Shown: positions 16,801 through 25,133, numbered from the stretch's first letter. The stretch is 41,653 nt of DNA from Roseovarius sp. UBA6167 (GCA_002428225.1 DIUD01000043.1:1-41653), one strand, 5' to 3'. Made by a program: numbers and translations. Notes: generated from the sequence alone by a model not told the origin.

Positions 16801-16948
16801 GATGGGGCTGGTGATCTTTTCCGGCATCACTGTCGGGACCATCTTTACCCTTTTCGTGGTGCCGGGCTTTTATGTGCTGATCGCCCGCAAAGAGCCCAAG
16901 GCAGCGGCCGAAAACCCTGAGCCACCCGCCACGACGGTTCCGGGATGA
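13868..16948 (+). CDS. RND multidrug efflux pump, inner-membrane permease
   Basis: This 1026-residue protein has the AcrB/MexB layout: a helix near residues 10-28, a large periplasmic loop, a block of helices at about 335-490, a second periplasmic loop and a final block at about 860-1005. The helix-4 region reads GLVVDDAIIVVENVQRHIEEG, with the Asp pair used for proton relay, and the C-terminal repeat has GLITKHGILLVEFANQLR. Together with the preceding adaptor it expels lipophilic or toxic compounds by proton exchange. The exact substrate is unknown. The convergent dsbA-like gene begins 24 bases past the stop, with a hairpin between them. Confidence 0.92.
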   Translation: MSLSDPFIRRPVGATVLGLMILLLGLMGAFGLQTRQYPEVDETVITVTTVYPGASAELMQGFVSAPISAAVAATEGVDYVSSLSRTSASVVTVHMNLGEDPDIALTEVMSKVQEVRSRLPDDAEDPAIVKGTGQTFATMYLAVQNPAMTAEQVTEYIERVIVPRMSTIEGVAESQVLGAANYAMRVWIDPVRLAGQGLTAGEVAQAINAANFLAAPGRTRNELVGHPITMDSTLQTPETFGALPVAGSGTEVVRLRDVARIELAAASTDTVVTFNGQPGTFIGVFPNPSANPLEVSAAVLSELPALQASLPDGMTIGLMYDSTEQISASIDEVLITIVLTTAIVGVIILLFLGSVRSVSIPLVAIPLSLVGTLFILFLMGYSINLLTLLALVLAIGLVVDDAIIVVENVQRHIEEGKSPMQAAFTAMQELSVAIIAMLTTLFAVFLPLFFTGGLTGALFREFAAALTAAVFISGVVALTISPMMAARVLPSGGGGNRFQRALDENFTRLENWYARQLETSLSFAPVTALVVAGLIGVTGFLFLNTSSELAPEEDVGALFSFINAPSYATIDYTSHYVTQMRERTRDLPELDASFSVAGFGGQTNSGIMLWAFTDWAERDRDQLELRQDLQARIAPIAGVQAFVFSPPSLPGAGGGLPISLVIQSTGNPATVFEVSDRIHRAAEQSGRFLVVQNSLAFDTRQVRVSIDRDRAAALNLPASQIGQALSLLVGDGATTQFDRDSQSYDVIMQVPAEYRDNPERLGTFYLRAHSGDLVPLSAVADITTEVAPQAIEQFNQLNSATLTALPMIGTSTGDGLAALEEIARAELPDGFFIDYEGQSRLEVSEGNTVVVAFGLAIVVIYLVLAAQFESWRDPLIILMSVPLSIFAVMVPLNFGLATLNIYTQVGMITLIGLITKHGILLVEFANQLRTERLPDRAEAMVAASRLRLRPILMTTAATALGVVPLMMAQGAGAEARFAMGLVIFSGITVGTIFTLFVVPGFYVLIARKEPKAAAENPEPPATTVPG

Positions 16949-16951
16949 CAC

Positions 16952-16970
16952 CGCCCTTGCGGGCAGGGCG
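16952..16970. terminator. Hairpin between convergent RND and DsbA-like genes
   Basis: CGCCCT (16952-16957) pairs with AGGGCG (16965-16970) around a 7-base loop, filling nearly all of the 24-base gap between two convergent stop codons. It has no T-run, so it would be a modest bidirectional terminator. Confidence 0.4.
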
Positions 16971-16972
16971 CG

Positions 16973-17719
16973 TCATCTGGCGCGGATATCGTCGGCGATC
17001 GCCTGCATCCGGTCTTGCGGCAGATAGCCGCGCAACATGGTTTCGCCCATCACGAAGGTGGGCGTGCCGCCGATCCGCAGCCGCTGCGCAAGCGCATGAT
17101 TGGCCGCGATCACCTCGGTCACCGCGTCACTCGCCATTTCGGCGACGATTGCATTGGCATCGAGGCCAAGGGCATCGGCAAGCCGGGTGAACGCGGCAGC
17201 GTTCATCGCGCCGTTGTAGCTCATGAGCGCGTCATGCACCGATTTGTAGGCATCGTCGCCCGCCACCAGCTTCGTGGCGACGGCAAAGCGCGAAGCGGCA
17301 ACGGAGTCTTCGCCAAGAATGGGAAATTCCTTGATGATGAACCGGATGTCGCCATCGGCTTGCAGGAGGCCCTCGACCTCGTCGAAGGCGCGGCGGCAGT
17401 AGCTGCACCGGTAGTCCATGAATTCCACCAGCGTGAGATCGCCCTCGGGATTGCCGCCCACCCAGTCGCCCGGCGCGCCAAACAGCGCGTCGGCATTGGC
17501 GCGCACCAGTTCCGTTTCGCTCGCCGCCTCACCGGCGGCCTGGCGCTCTTCGAGGACGGCGACCGCCTCCATGATGACCTCGGGGTTTTCCAGCAGGTAG
17601 GCGCGGATCTCGGCGCGCAGCGCGCCGCGCTCGGCATCGCTGAGGTTGCCGAGGTCGAGCGCCTGCGCGGGCAGTGCGGCGCTAAAGGCGACGAGGGCGG
17701 CGGCAAGGCTGGGGCGCAT
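16973..17719 (-). CDS. DsbA-family periplasmic thiol-disulfide protein (Com1/BdbD-like)
   Basis: This 248-residue protein has a signal peptide (about residues 1-20, cleaved after PAQA), an N-terminal helical extension (about 25-75) typical of Com1-like members, and a thioredoxin fold with C105-S-Y-C108 and cis-Pro at P220 in GGTPTFV. It should oxidise or isomerise disulfides in exported proteins. It follows the BepA-like protease gene by a few bases: the stop TAG (17725-17727) overlaps a possible GTG start at 17725, and the ATG chosen here is 6 bases on. The two are surely co-transcribed. A CSYC active site differs from the E. coli DsbA CPHC, so redox strength may differ. Confidence 0.87.
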   Translation of the reverse strand: MRPSLAAALVAFSAALPAQALDLGNLSDAERGALRAEIRAYLLENPEVIMEAVAVLEERQAAGEAASETELVRANADALFGAPGDWVGGNPEGDLTLVEFMDYRCSYCRRAFDEVEGLLQADGDIRFIIKEFPILGEDSVAASRFAVATKLVAGDDAYKSVHDALMSYNGAMNAAAFTRLADALGLDANAIVAEMASDAVTEVIAANHALAQRLRIGGTPTFVMGETMLRGYLPQDRMQAIADDIRAR

Positions 17720-17724
17720 GGTCA

Positions 17725-19056
17725 CTATCTCTTTCTCTGTTTTTCTGCCGATTGCGCCGCGTGTAGCACATCCTGCGCGCGACGCCAGCCGGGAGAGCCC
17801 TGCGGCAGCAGCCCCGAGGCGCGCTCGGCATGGATCCTCGCGTCCCCGAGGCGGCCCGCCATGGCATAACGCTCGGCGGTGAGCACCGAGGCCATGCCGT
17901 TATTGCCCAGTTGCGCCTCGGCCTGGGCCAGATCGCGCAGCACGCGGAAATCCCGCCCGTCGCGCGCGCGCGCGCTCTCAAGGAATTTCGCCGCCTCGCG
18001 CACCTGCCCGTCGGCCAGAAGCGCGCGCCCATAGGCCCCGAGGATCAGCGCGTTGCGCGGGTCGAGATTGGTCGCGCGGGCATAGGCGGCGACGGCCGGC
18101 TTGATCTGGCGGCCCTCCATCAGGATCTGGCCGCGCAACTCATGGTAATAGGCGTCATCGGGGCGCTGCGCGATGGCGGCGTCGATCGCGGCGAGCGCGC
18201 GCCTGAGATCGGCCTGCCGGTGATGGGCAATCGCCTCGCGCATCAGTCGGACATCCTCGAACCCGTACTCGCCCGCCCGCGCGAGCGTCCATTTCGGATC
18301 GCGCTGAAACGCCGAGAGCTTGCCCTTGGCGCGCGCGAACCAGTAATCCGCCTCGCGGTCCGGCTCGACACGCCCGCCCTGCGCCTCGGCCAGCGCGCGG
18401 ATACGGCGCACCCGGTCCCGTGAAAGCGGATGCGTGCGCGCATAGGCGTCCTGCCGGGTGAGCGAGAGCGATTCCTGCCCGGCAAAGAGGTCCATCACCT
18501 GCGCCGCGCCGCGCGGGTCGATTCCCGCCCGGTGCATGAAGCGCATCCCGCTCTCGTCGGCGGCGCTCTCCTCGGCGCGGGTATGCGCGAAAAAGCCGCG
18601 CATGGATGCACCCTGAAGCCCTATCGCCGTCCCCGCCCCAAGTTCGGCATTGCCGGTGGCCACCCCGGCCACGGCCCCCAGAATGGTGCCGAGCATGGCT
18701 GCATTGCGCGCGTCGCGCAGGTGGATCGGGCGGCGCATCAGGTGGCCATTGGCGATATGGGCGGCCTCGTGGGCGATCACCGATTGCAGCATGGCGGGCG
18801 TCTCCATCCGCAGGACCAGCCCGGAATGGACAAAGATGCTGTCGGAATCGACCACGAAGGCATTGAGGCTGGGCGCGTCGATGATGAGGATATTCATGCG
18901 CTCGGGGCTGAGACCGGCGGCGCGCAGAACCGGCGCGGCAAGGTTGCGCAGCGCGTGCTCGATATCGGGATCGCGCAGCAGCGTGACGGCGCGGGCCGGC
19001 GCCGCGAGCGTCAGGCCCAGGATGACGAGGGCCGCGAGAATGCGCAGGCTGTGCAT
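17725..19056 (-). CDS. M48-family metalloprotease with TPR domain (BepA/YfgC-like)
   Basis: This 443-residue protein has a signal peptide (about 1-23, ending PARA), a zinc motif H96-E-A-A-H100, a third ligand E163 in RAEESAAD, and the HPLSRDR loop (H209), which in BepA carries the regulatory histidine. The C-terminal half (about 270-440) is built from TPR-like helices, for example AYYHELRGQILMEGRQ and ALILGAYGRALLADGQ. E. coli BepA guards outer-membrane assembly by degrading stalled LptD and interacting with the Bam complex. Here bamA lies only about 1.3 kb away, and a disulfide enzyme follows in the same operon, which fits an outer-membrane quality-control role. Confidence 0.87.
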   Translation of the reverse strand: MHSLRILAALVILGLTLAAPARAVTLLRDPDIEHALRNLAAPVLRAAGLSPERMNILIIDAPSLNAFVVDSDSIFVHSGLVLRMETPAMLQSVIAHEAAHIANGHLMRRPIHLRDARNAAMLGTILGAVAGVATGNAELGAGTAIGLQGASMRGFFAHTRAEESAADESGMRFMHRAGIDPRGAAQVMDLFAGQESLSLTRQDAYARTHPLSRDRVRRIRALAEAQGGRVEPDREADYWFARAKGKLSAFQRDPKWTLARAGEYGFEDVRLMREAIAHHRQADLRRALAAIDAAIAQRPDDAYYHELRGQILMEGRQIKPAVAAYARATNLDPRNALILGAYGRALLADGQVREAAKFLESARARDGRDFRVLRDLAQAEAQLGNNGMASVLTAERYAMAGRLGDARIHAERASGLLPQGSPGWRRAQDVLHAAQSAEKQRKR

Positions 19057-19127
19057 TGACCTTGGTCGCCTTTCCCGTTGAAACGGGGCGTAACGTGACC
19101 CCCCCGCTTGTCTCGAGGATGAATGTA

Positions 19128-20273
19128 ATGCGCCCGGCCCGTCGATCCAAGGTTGATCCGTTCATTGTCATGGAAGTGATGGAGGCCGCGCGCCGCGCCG
19201 AGGCGGCCGGGCGGCGCATCATCCACATGGAGGTGGGCCAGCCCGGCACACCCGCGCCGGCAGGCGCGCGCGCAGCACTTGCCCGTGCAATGGAGAGCGA
19301 TGCCCTCGGCTATACGGTGGCGCTTGGCCTGCCCGCGTTGCGCGCGCGAATCGCGCGGCATTATCGCGACTGGTACGGCGTCGATCTGGATCCTGCGCGC
19401 GTGGTCATCACACCGGGCTCTTCGGGGGCCTTCATTCTCGCCTTCACCGCGCTTTTCGACGCGGGGGCGCGCGTTGGCATCGGTGCGCCGGGATATCCCA
19501 GCTATCGCCAGATCCTGCGCGCGCTCGATCTGGTGCCGGTGGATATCGAGACCTCGGCGGAAAACCGCCTGCAACTTTGCCCCGACGATCTCGGGGGCCG
19601 CGATCTGGCCGGGGTTCTGGTGGCCAGCCCCGCGAATCCCAGCGGCACGATGCTCGACCGCGCGGCGCTTGCGGCGCTGATCGGCGCGGCGCGGACCGAG
19701 GGCGCGGCCTTCATCAGCGACGAGATCTATCACGGTATCACCTACGAGGGCCGCGCCACCAGCGCGCTCGAGATCACCGACGACTGTTATGTGATCAATT
19801 CCTTCTCCAAGTATTTCTCGATGACCGGCTGGCGCATCGGCTGGATGGTGGTGCCCGAGGATCATGTCCGCACCATCGAGCGGCTGGCGCAGAATTTCTT
19901 CATCTGCCCGCCCCATGCCAGCCAGATCGCGGCGCTTGCGGCGATGGATTGCACGGCGGAACTCGAGGCGAACATGGCGGTTTACCGCCGCAACCGCGCG
20001 CTGATGCTCAACGGCCTGCCCAGGGCCGGGTTCGACCGGATCGCGCCGCCCGACGGGGCGTTCTACGTCTATGCCGATGTGGGCCACCTGACCGGGGACA
20101 GCCGCGCTTTTGCCGCCGGGATCCTCGAGCGCGCCGGGGTGGCGGTGACGCCGGGGCTCGATTTCGACCTGCGGCGCGGCGCGGGCACGCTGCGCTTTTC
20201 CTATGCGCGCACCACCGCCGATATCGAGGAGGGGCTGGCGCGGCTCGCCGCGTTCATGGCCGCGCGCGGCTGA
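19128..20273 (+). CDS. Class I/II PLP-dependent aminotransferase
   Basis: This is a 381-residue fold-type I aminotransferase. Key residues are YTVALGLPALR (62-72), N170 in SPANPSG, D198 in SDEIYHGITYEG and the PLP lysine K228 in SFSKYFSMTGWRIGW, followed by R236. It most resembles aspartate/aromatic-type aminotransferases. The amino donor cannot be fixed. The ATG at 19128 was chosen because GAGG lies 9 bases upstream. ATGs at 19119 and 19056 are worse placed, and the latter would overlap the divergent protease start. It lies between the BepA-like gene and bamA without an obvious functional link. Confidence 0.85.
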   Translation: MRPARRSKVDPFIVMEVMEAARRAEAAGRRIIHMEVGQPGTPAPAGARAALARAMESDALGYTVALGLPALRARIARHYRDWYGVDLDPARVVITPGSSGAFILAFTALFDAGARVGIGAPGYPSYRQILRALDLVPVDIETSAENRLQLCPDDLGGRDLAGVLVASPANPSGTMLDRAALAALIGAARTEGAAFISDEIYHGITYEGRATSALEITDDCYVINSFSKYFSMTGWRIGWMVVPEDHVRTIERLAQNFFICPPHASQIAALAAMDCTAELEANMAVYRRNRALMLNGLPRAGFDRIAPPDGAFYVYADVGHLTGDSRAFAAGILERAGVAVTPGLDFDLRRGAGTLRFSYARTTADIEEGLARLAAFMAARG

Positions 20274-20331
20274 GCCGCCGCCATGGTATGTGGTTGAGAT
20301 CAGGGACGGCCACCGCGGGGCCATTCGCGTT

Positions 20332-20360
20332 TTGACAAGCCCTGACATAAGGGCTAGTGA
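20332..20360 (+). promoter_or_regulatory. Candidate bamA promoter with a dyad in the spacer
   Basis: TTGACA (20332-20337), a 17-base spacer, then TAGTGA (20355-20360, weak). The spacer carries an inverted repeat AGCCCT (20338-20343) / AGGGCT (20350-20355) with a 6-base loop, as an operator would. The predicted start is about 30 bases before the bamA ATG. Confidence 0.4.
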
Positions 20361-20395
20361 CTTCGGTCAATGATATGTCTGACTGGGTTTGACCG

Positions 20396-22732
20396 ATGAA
20401 CGGAATTTTCGCCGCGCGCTGGCGGGCTGCAGTCTCGACGCGCCTGATTGCCGTCATTGCGCTCGTTTTCTCCCTGGCCCTGCTCGGCGTCTCCGCGCCC
20501 GTGAAGGCGCAGGATTTCCGTTTCACCGAGGTCGCCATCGAGGGCAACCAGCGCATCGAGGGCGCCACGATCCTGTCCTTCGCCGGTATCGAGCGCGGCC
20601 AGACCGTGAGCGCGGGTCAGCTCAACGACGCCTCGCAACGCATTCTCGCCTCGGGCCTTTTCGAGACCGTCGAAGTAGAGCCGCGCGGCAACCGCCTCGT
20701 GATCCGCGTGGCCGAGTTTCCGACGATCAACCGGATCGCCTTCGAGGGCAACAGAAAGATCAAGGACGAGGATCTCGCCGGATTCATCCAGAGCAAGCCG
20801 CGCCAGGTATTCACGCCCACGCAGGCCGAGCGTGATGCCACCACGATTGCAGAAGCCTACGCCCAGAACGGCCGCATCGCGGCGCGCGTGACGCCCAGGG
20901 TGATCCGGCGCAGCGATAATCGCGTCGATCTCGTCTTTGAGATATTCGAGGGGCGTGCCATCGAGGTGCAGCGTATCGGCTTTTCCGGCAACCGCGCGTT
21001 CTCTGACCGCCGCCTGCGGCGGGTGATCCAGAGCAAGCAGACCGGATTGCTGCGCGCGTTAATCTCGCGCGATACCTTCGTCGAGGACCGGGTGAATTTC
21101 GACCGCCAGGTGCTCACCGATTTCTACAATTCGCGCGGCTATGTGGATTTCCGCGTGACCGGCGTCAATGCCGAGCTGTCCCGCGAGCGTGATGCCTATT
21201 TCCTTACCTTCACGGTGCAGGAGGGTCAGCAGTTCCGTTTCGGCGAAATCACCACGGTGAGCGAATACAGCGGCCTCGATGCCGAAGAATATCACGCCAC
21301 GCTCAAAATTCGCCCCGGTGTGGTCTATTCGCCTACGCTGGTGGAAAACTCGATAACGCGGATGGAACTGCTCGGTGTCAAGAACGGGGTCGATTTCCTG
21401 CGGGTCGAGCCACGCATTACCCGCAACGACCGCGACCTGACGCTGGACGTGGAATTCGTGCTGCAACGCGGCCCGCGCGTCTTTGTCGAGCGTATCGACA
21501 TCGAGGGCAACACGACCACGCTCGACCGCGTGATCCGCCGCCAGTTCGAAACGGCGGAGGGCGATCCGTTCAACCCGCGCGCCGTCCGTCAGGCGGCCGA
21601 GCGTATCCGTGCGCTGCGATTCTTCGAGAATGTGGACGTGAATGCCCGCGAAGGCACACGCCCCGATCAGGTGATCATCAAGACCGATGTCGAGGAGACC
21701 ACGACCGGGTCGGTCTCTGTGGGCGCGAGCTTTTCCAGCGATCAGGGCCTCGGGCTTATGTTCGGGCTGTCCGAGCGCAACTTTCTCGGACGCGGCCAGC
21801 AACTAACCTTCAACATCGCCGGCACCGCCGAAAACATCAATTACAGAATCGGTTTCGTCGAACCGGCTTTCCTCGGGCGCGACGTGGCCCTGGGCCTTGA
21901 TTTCGCCTTTCAGGAGACCGATCAGGATAACAGTCTCTTCGATACCGCGGTCGGCGTGTTCCGCCCCAGCCTGACCTTTCCCACCGGGGAAAACACCCGC
22001 TTCGGCGTGTTCTACAATGTCGCCTATAACGACATGTCCGACTATAACGGCTCTTCGGGTATCCTCGCCAACGAGGTGGCGCAGGGTGCGCTCTGGACCA
22101 GTTCAGCCGGATACAACTTCACCTTCGACACCCGCCGCAAGGGGCTCAATCCCGCTGCCGGAGTTCTTCTGTCCATCGGACAGGAGTTCGCGGGGCTTGG
22201 CGGCGACAACGAATTCGTCAAGACCACCGCGCGCGCGGTCGCCGAGACAGACGTGTTCCGCGAGGAGGTGACGCTGCGTGCCTCGTTCGAGGCCGGGGCG
22301 ATTCATTTCCTGGGCGGTCAGGACAGCCGGTTCATCAACCGGTTTTCCAGTTCGATCATTCGCGGCTTCGAGAGCAACGGTATGGGTCCGGTGGAAAACA
22401 GCCCGACCGGCAGGACTGAACATCTGGGCGGCGACTATTTCGCCGCGCTCAAGTTCGAGGCGGAGTTCCCGCTCGGGCTTCCCGATGAGTTGGGCATCAC
22501 CGGCGGCGCCTTTTACGATATAGGCTCGATCTGGGGGATCGGCAACAAGGGGTCCGTGGCCGCGGGCAACACGCTCGCCTCCACCGGCTTCGAGCCGCGC
22601 CAGTCGATCGGGCTGTCGCTGTTCTGGAATTCGCCTTTCGGACCGATCCGCATGGATTTTGCCAATGTGCTGAAATCGGAGCCGGGCGATGTCGAACAGA
22701 GCTTCAACCTGTCGGCGCGCACCAATTTCTGA
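20396..22732 (+). CDS. bamA: Outer-membrane protein assembly factor BamA
   Basis: This 778-residue protein has a signal peptide (about 1-38, ending VKAQ), then five POTRA domains to about residue 430 (beginning DFRFTEVAIEGNQRIEGATI; the last begins VFVERIDIEGNTTTLDRV), then a C-terminal 16-strand Omp85 barrel ending in NLSARTNF with the terminal Phe typical of barrels. It inserts beta-barrel proteins into the outer membrane and is essential. The usual alphaproteobacterial neighbour rseP is not upstream. The aminotransferase gene is there instead, with 122 bases between, so bamA probably has its own promoter. ompH follows by one base. Confidence 0.95.
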   Translation: MNGIFAARWRAAVSTRLIAVIALVFSLALLGVSAPVKAQDFRFTEVAIEGNQRIEGATILSFAGIERGQTVSAGQLNDASQRILASGLFETVEVEPRGNRLVIRVAEFPTINRIAFEGNRKIKDEDLAGFIQSKPRQVFTPTQAERDATTIAEAYAQNGRIAARVTPRVIRRSDNRVDLVFEIFEGRAIEVQRIGFSGNRAFSDRRLRRVIQSKQTGLLRALISRDTFVEDRVNFDRQVLTDFYNSRGYVDFRVTGVNAELSRERDAYFLTFTVQEGQQFRFGEITTVSEYSGLDAEEYHATLKIRPGVVYSPTLVENSITRMELLGVKNGVDFLRVEPRITRNDRDLTLDVEFVLQRGPRVFVERIDIEGNTTTLDRVIRRQFETAEGDPFNPRAVRQAAERIRALRFFENVDVNAREGTRPDQVIIKTDVEETTTGSVSVGASFSSDQGLGLMFGLSERNFLGRGQQLTFNIAGTAENINYRIGFVEPAFLGRDVALGLDFAFQETDQDNSLFDTAVGVFRPSLTFPTGENTRFGVFYNVAYNDMSDYNGSSGILANEVAQGALWTSSAGYNFTFDTRRKGLNPAAGVLLSIGQEFAGLGGDNEFVKTTARAVAETDVFREEVTLRASFEAGAIHFLGGQDSRFINRFSSSIIRGFESNGMGPVENSPTGRTEHLGGDYFAALKFEAEFPLGLPDELGITGGAFYDIGSIWGIGNKGSVAAGNTLASTGFEPRQSIGLSLFWNSPFGPIRMDFANVLKSEPGDVEQSFNLSARTNF

Positions 22733-22733
22733 G

Positions 22734-23324
22734 ATGCGCAGCTTCGTGATCCTGCTGTCGGTACTCGCCACGCTTGCCGCGCCCGGCGGGCGGGCGCAGC
22801 AGCTTGGTGTCGTGCAGAGCGACGTGCTCGTGATCGACATCGACCGGCTTCTGGGCAATACAGCCTACGGTCGGCGCCTTCAGGCCGAGCTTGAGGAGGC
22901 GCGCGACCGGCTGATCGCCCGCAATGACCGGATCGCGGCCGAGCTCGAGGCTGAGGAGCTCGCCCTGACCGCGCAGCGCGCCACCACGCCCGCCAATGAA
23001 TTTCGGGCGATGGCGGACGCATTCGACTCGAAAGTGACCGAGCTGCGCCGCGAGAGTGAGGCGCTCTCGCGTGATCTCGAACGCCGCCGCGATCTCGCCC
23101 CGATCCAGTTCATGCGCGTGGTGCAGCCGGTTCTGGGCGAGGTACTGACCGAGGCCGACGCGGTGGTGCTGCTCGACGTGCGCAGCGTCATCCTGAGCGC
23201 CGACGTGGTTGACATCACCGATCTGGCCATCGCGCGGGTCGATGAGCGGATCGGCGCCGGGCCGGAGACGGCCCCGCCGCCGGCCGCGGGCGAGGATGAT
23301 CCCGTGCCCGCCCCGGTCGAGTAG
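22734..23324 (+). CDS. OmpH/Skp-family periplasmic chaperone
   Basis: This 196-residue protein has a signal peptide (about 1-22, ending GGRA) and an OmpH fold with a long coiled-coil region (about residues 45-125, charged heptads such as LQAELEEARDRLIARNDRI). The C-terminal tail is rich in Ala, Pro, Glu and Asp. Skp-type chaperones hold unfolded outer-membrane proteins on the way to BamA. The start ATG lies one base after the bamA stop (TGAGATG), so translation is coupled. An in-frame ATG at 22689 inside bamA is rejected because the signal peptide begins at MRSFVILL. Confidence 0.88.
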   Translation: MRSFVILLSVLATLAAPGGRAQQLGVVQSDVLVIDIDRLLGNTAYGRRLQAELEEARDRLIARNDRIAAELEAEELALTAQRATTPANEFRAMADAFDSKVTELRRESEALSRDLERRRDLAPIQFMRVVQPVLGEVLTEADAVVLLDVRSVILSADVVDITDLAIARVDERIGAGPETAPPPAAGEDDPVPAPVE

Positions 23325-23388
23325 CTCGCTTGCCGCGCGGCGCTCGGCTTGCTACGTCAATGCTCACGCCAAACCGAGAGGAGCCGCT

Positions 23389-23853
23389 ATGTCCGGGCCG
23401 CTGAAAACCGCCGATATACACCTGATTCAGCGGATCATCCCGCATCGCTACCCGTTCCTTCTGGTGGATCGGGTGGTGGATATCGACGGCTATCAGTCCG
23501 CGCGCGGCATAAAGTGCGTCACCGTCAACGAGCCGCATTTCCAGGGCCATTTCCCGGACAAGCCGATCATGCCGGGCGTGACCATCGTCGAGGCCATGGC
23601 ACAGACCGCGGCGGTCATGGTCGGCGTGGGGCTCGATTTCGCGGATCGCAACATGCTGGTTTATTTCATGGCTATCGAGGCGGCCAAGTTCCGCCGCATG
23701 GTGGTGCCCGGCGACGTGCTCGAGTTGCACATGGAGACGCGGCGCGGCAAGCCGGGCGGCAAGGTCTGGAAGTTTGCGGGCCGCGCCATGGTGGGCGACG
23801 ATCTGGCGGCGGAGGCCGAGTTCACCGCGATGATGGAGATGCCGCAGGGCTGA
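23389..23853 (+). CDS. fabZ: (3R)-hydroxymyristoyl/hydroxyacyl-[ACP] dehydratase FabZ
   Basis: This is a 154-residue hot-dog fold enzyme dehydrating 3-hydroxyacyl-ACP in fatty-acid synthesis. The catalytic His is H54 in FQGHFPDKPIMPGV and the Glu is E68 in VEAMAQTAAV. The N-terminal IQRIIPHRYPFLLVDRV is family-typical. The start is fixed by GAGAGGAG 7 bases upstream. It follows ompH by 64 bases in the bamA-ompH-fabZ order common in alphaproteobacteria. The expected downstream lpxA-lpxI-lpxB genes are not here. Confidence 0.94.
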   Translation: MSGPLKTADIHLIQRIIPHRYPFLLVDRVVDIDGYQSARGIKCVTVNEPHFQGHFPDKPIMPGVTIVEAMAQTAAVMVGVGLDFADRNMLVYFMAIEAAKFRRMVVPGDVLELHMETRRGKPGGKVWKFAGRAMVGDDLAAEAEFTAMMEMPQG

Positions 23854-23933
23854 CCCCGCAGCTTGCAAGCCCAGGTCCGGCTTGTTAAGGCGAGAAGCCC
23901 GAGGAAATCGCTTGGATCAGGAAACAGGACCCG

Positions 23934-25040
23934 GTGCAGAGCCCGCCCCCCCGGTTGGAGATCAAAGACCTCACACGCCGTTACGACGGGCGGCTGGTGG
24001 TCAATGACGTCTCGCTCAACGTGATGCCCGGGCAGGTGACCTGCCTGCTTGGCCCGTCGGGCTGCGGCAAGTCCACGACGCTGCGGATGATTGCGGGCGT
24101 CGAGATGCAGGACAAGGGCGAGATACATGTCGATGGCAAGCTGATCTGCGACACCGTGTTCCGTGTGCCGCCCGAGCGGCGGCAGATCGGCCTCATGTTT
24201 CAGGATTTCGCGCTCTTTCCGCATCTGAACGTGGCCGAGAACGTCGCCTTCGGGCTGCGCACGTCGCGCCCGGAGAAACGCGCGCGGGTGCGCGAATTGC
24301 TCGAACGGGTGCACCTTCTGCATCATATCGACGCCTTCCCGCACCAACTGTCGGGGGGCGAGCAACAGCGCGTGGCGCTGGCGCGCGCGCTGGCGCCGCG
24401 TCCGCGCATCATGCTCATGGACGAGCCGTTTTCGGGGCTGGACAACCGCCTGCGCGACGGTATCCGCGACGAGACCCTCGACATCCTGCGCGAGGAGGAC
24501 ACCGCCGTCCTGCTGGTCACGCACGAACCCGAAGAGGCGATGCGCATGGCCGACCAGATCGCGCTCATGCGCGGCGGGCGCATCGTGCAGCAGGGCTCGC
24601 CCTACAATGTCTATAACGCGCCGGTCGATCGCAGCGCGATGGCGTTCTTCTCCGAGATCAACGTCATTCGCGGCACGGTGCGCAATGCGCTGACCGAAAC
24701 ACCCTTTGGCCATTTCCTCGTGCCCGGCGCGCCCGACGGGCTGGAGGTCGAGATCGTGATCCGCCCGCAACATATCAAGATCGACTTCGATCGCGGCGGG
24801 CGTGGCCCCAATCCCACCCCGCAGGACGGCACGCCAGCGCGCGGCGTGGTCGAGCGCGCCCGCTTTCTGGGCGCCGATAGCCTGGTCGAGTTTCGCATGG
24901 ATCACGACGGCTCGGTGCTCAAGGCCAGCGTGCCGAACCTGTTCCTGCCCAGGCCGGGCACCGTGCTCTGGCTGATGATCCGGCGCGACCGCTGTTTCGT
25001 CTTTCCGGTGAAGAAGGAAAGCGATCCGGGGAAGTGTTGA
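23934..25040 (+). CDS. ABC transporter ATP-binding protein with TOBE domain (PotA/FbpC/CysA type)
   Basis: This is a 368-residue importer-type ATPase. Walker A is GPSGCGKST (40-48), the Q-loop Q90, the signature LSGGEQQ (139-145), Walker B IMLMDEP (159-165) and the H-loop H197. A C-terminal TOBE-like region runs from about 250 to 360. Relatives energise uptake of iron(III), spermidine/putrescine or sulfate. No permease or binding-protein gene is adjacent, so the substrate is unknown and the gene is an orphan. The only usable start in frame is GTG at 23934, with a weak AGGA before it; the frame is closed by TAA at 23886. It replaces the lpxA position expected after fabZ and converges on the CNNM gene. 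Confidence 0.84.
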   Translation: MQSPPPRLEIKDLTRRYDGRLVVNDVSLNVMPGQVTCLLGPSGCGKSTTLRMIAGVEMQDKGEIHVDGKLICDTVFRVPPERRQIGLMFQDFALFPHLNVAENVAFGLRTSRPEKRARVRELLERVHLLHHIDAFPHQLSGGEQQRVALARALAPRPRIMLMDEPFSGLDNRLRDGIRDETLDILREEDTAVLLVTHEPEEAMRMADQIALMRGGRIVQQGSPYNVYNAPVDRSAMAFFSEINVIRGTVRNALTETPFGHFLVPGAPDGLEVEIVIRPQHIKIDFDRGGRGPNPTPQDGTPARGVVERARFLGADSLVEFRMDHDGSVLKASVPNLFLPRPGTVLWLMIRRDRCFVFPVKKESDPGKC

Positions 25041-25084
25041 CAGACCTCTTCGGTCCGGCATCGAGCCTGTTCGATACCCCGCAG

Positions 25085-25131
25085 CGTTTCGGCGAAACGT
25101 CAAGGGCGCGGCCTCGTTCCGGCCGGCGCCC
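25085..25131. terminator. Double hairpin between convergent genes
   Basis: CGTTTC/GAAACG (25085-25099, 3-base loop) is followed by GGGCGC-GGCC (25104-25113) pairing with GGCC-G-GCGCCC (25121-25131), with one bulged G. The pair fills the 93-base gap between the ABC ATPase and the CNNM gene and probably terminates both. There is no T-run. Confidence 0.45.
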
Positions 25132-25133
25132 GC

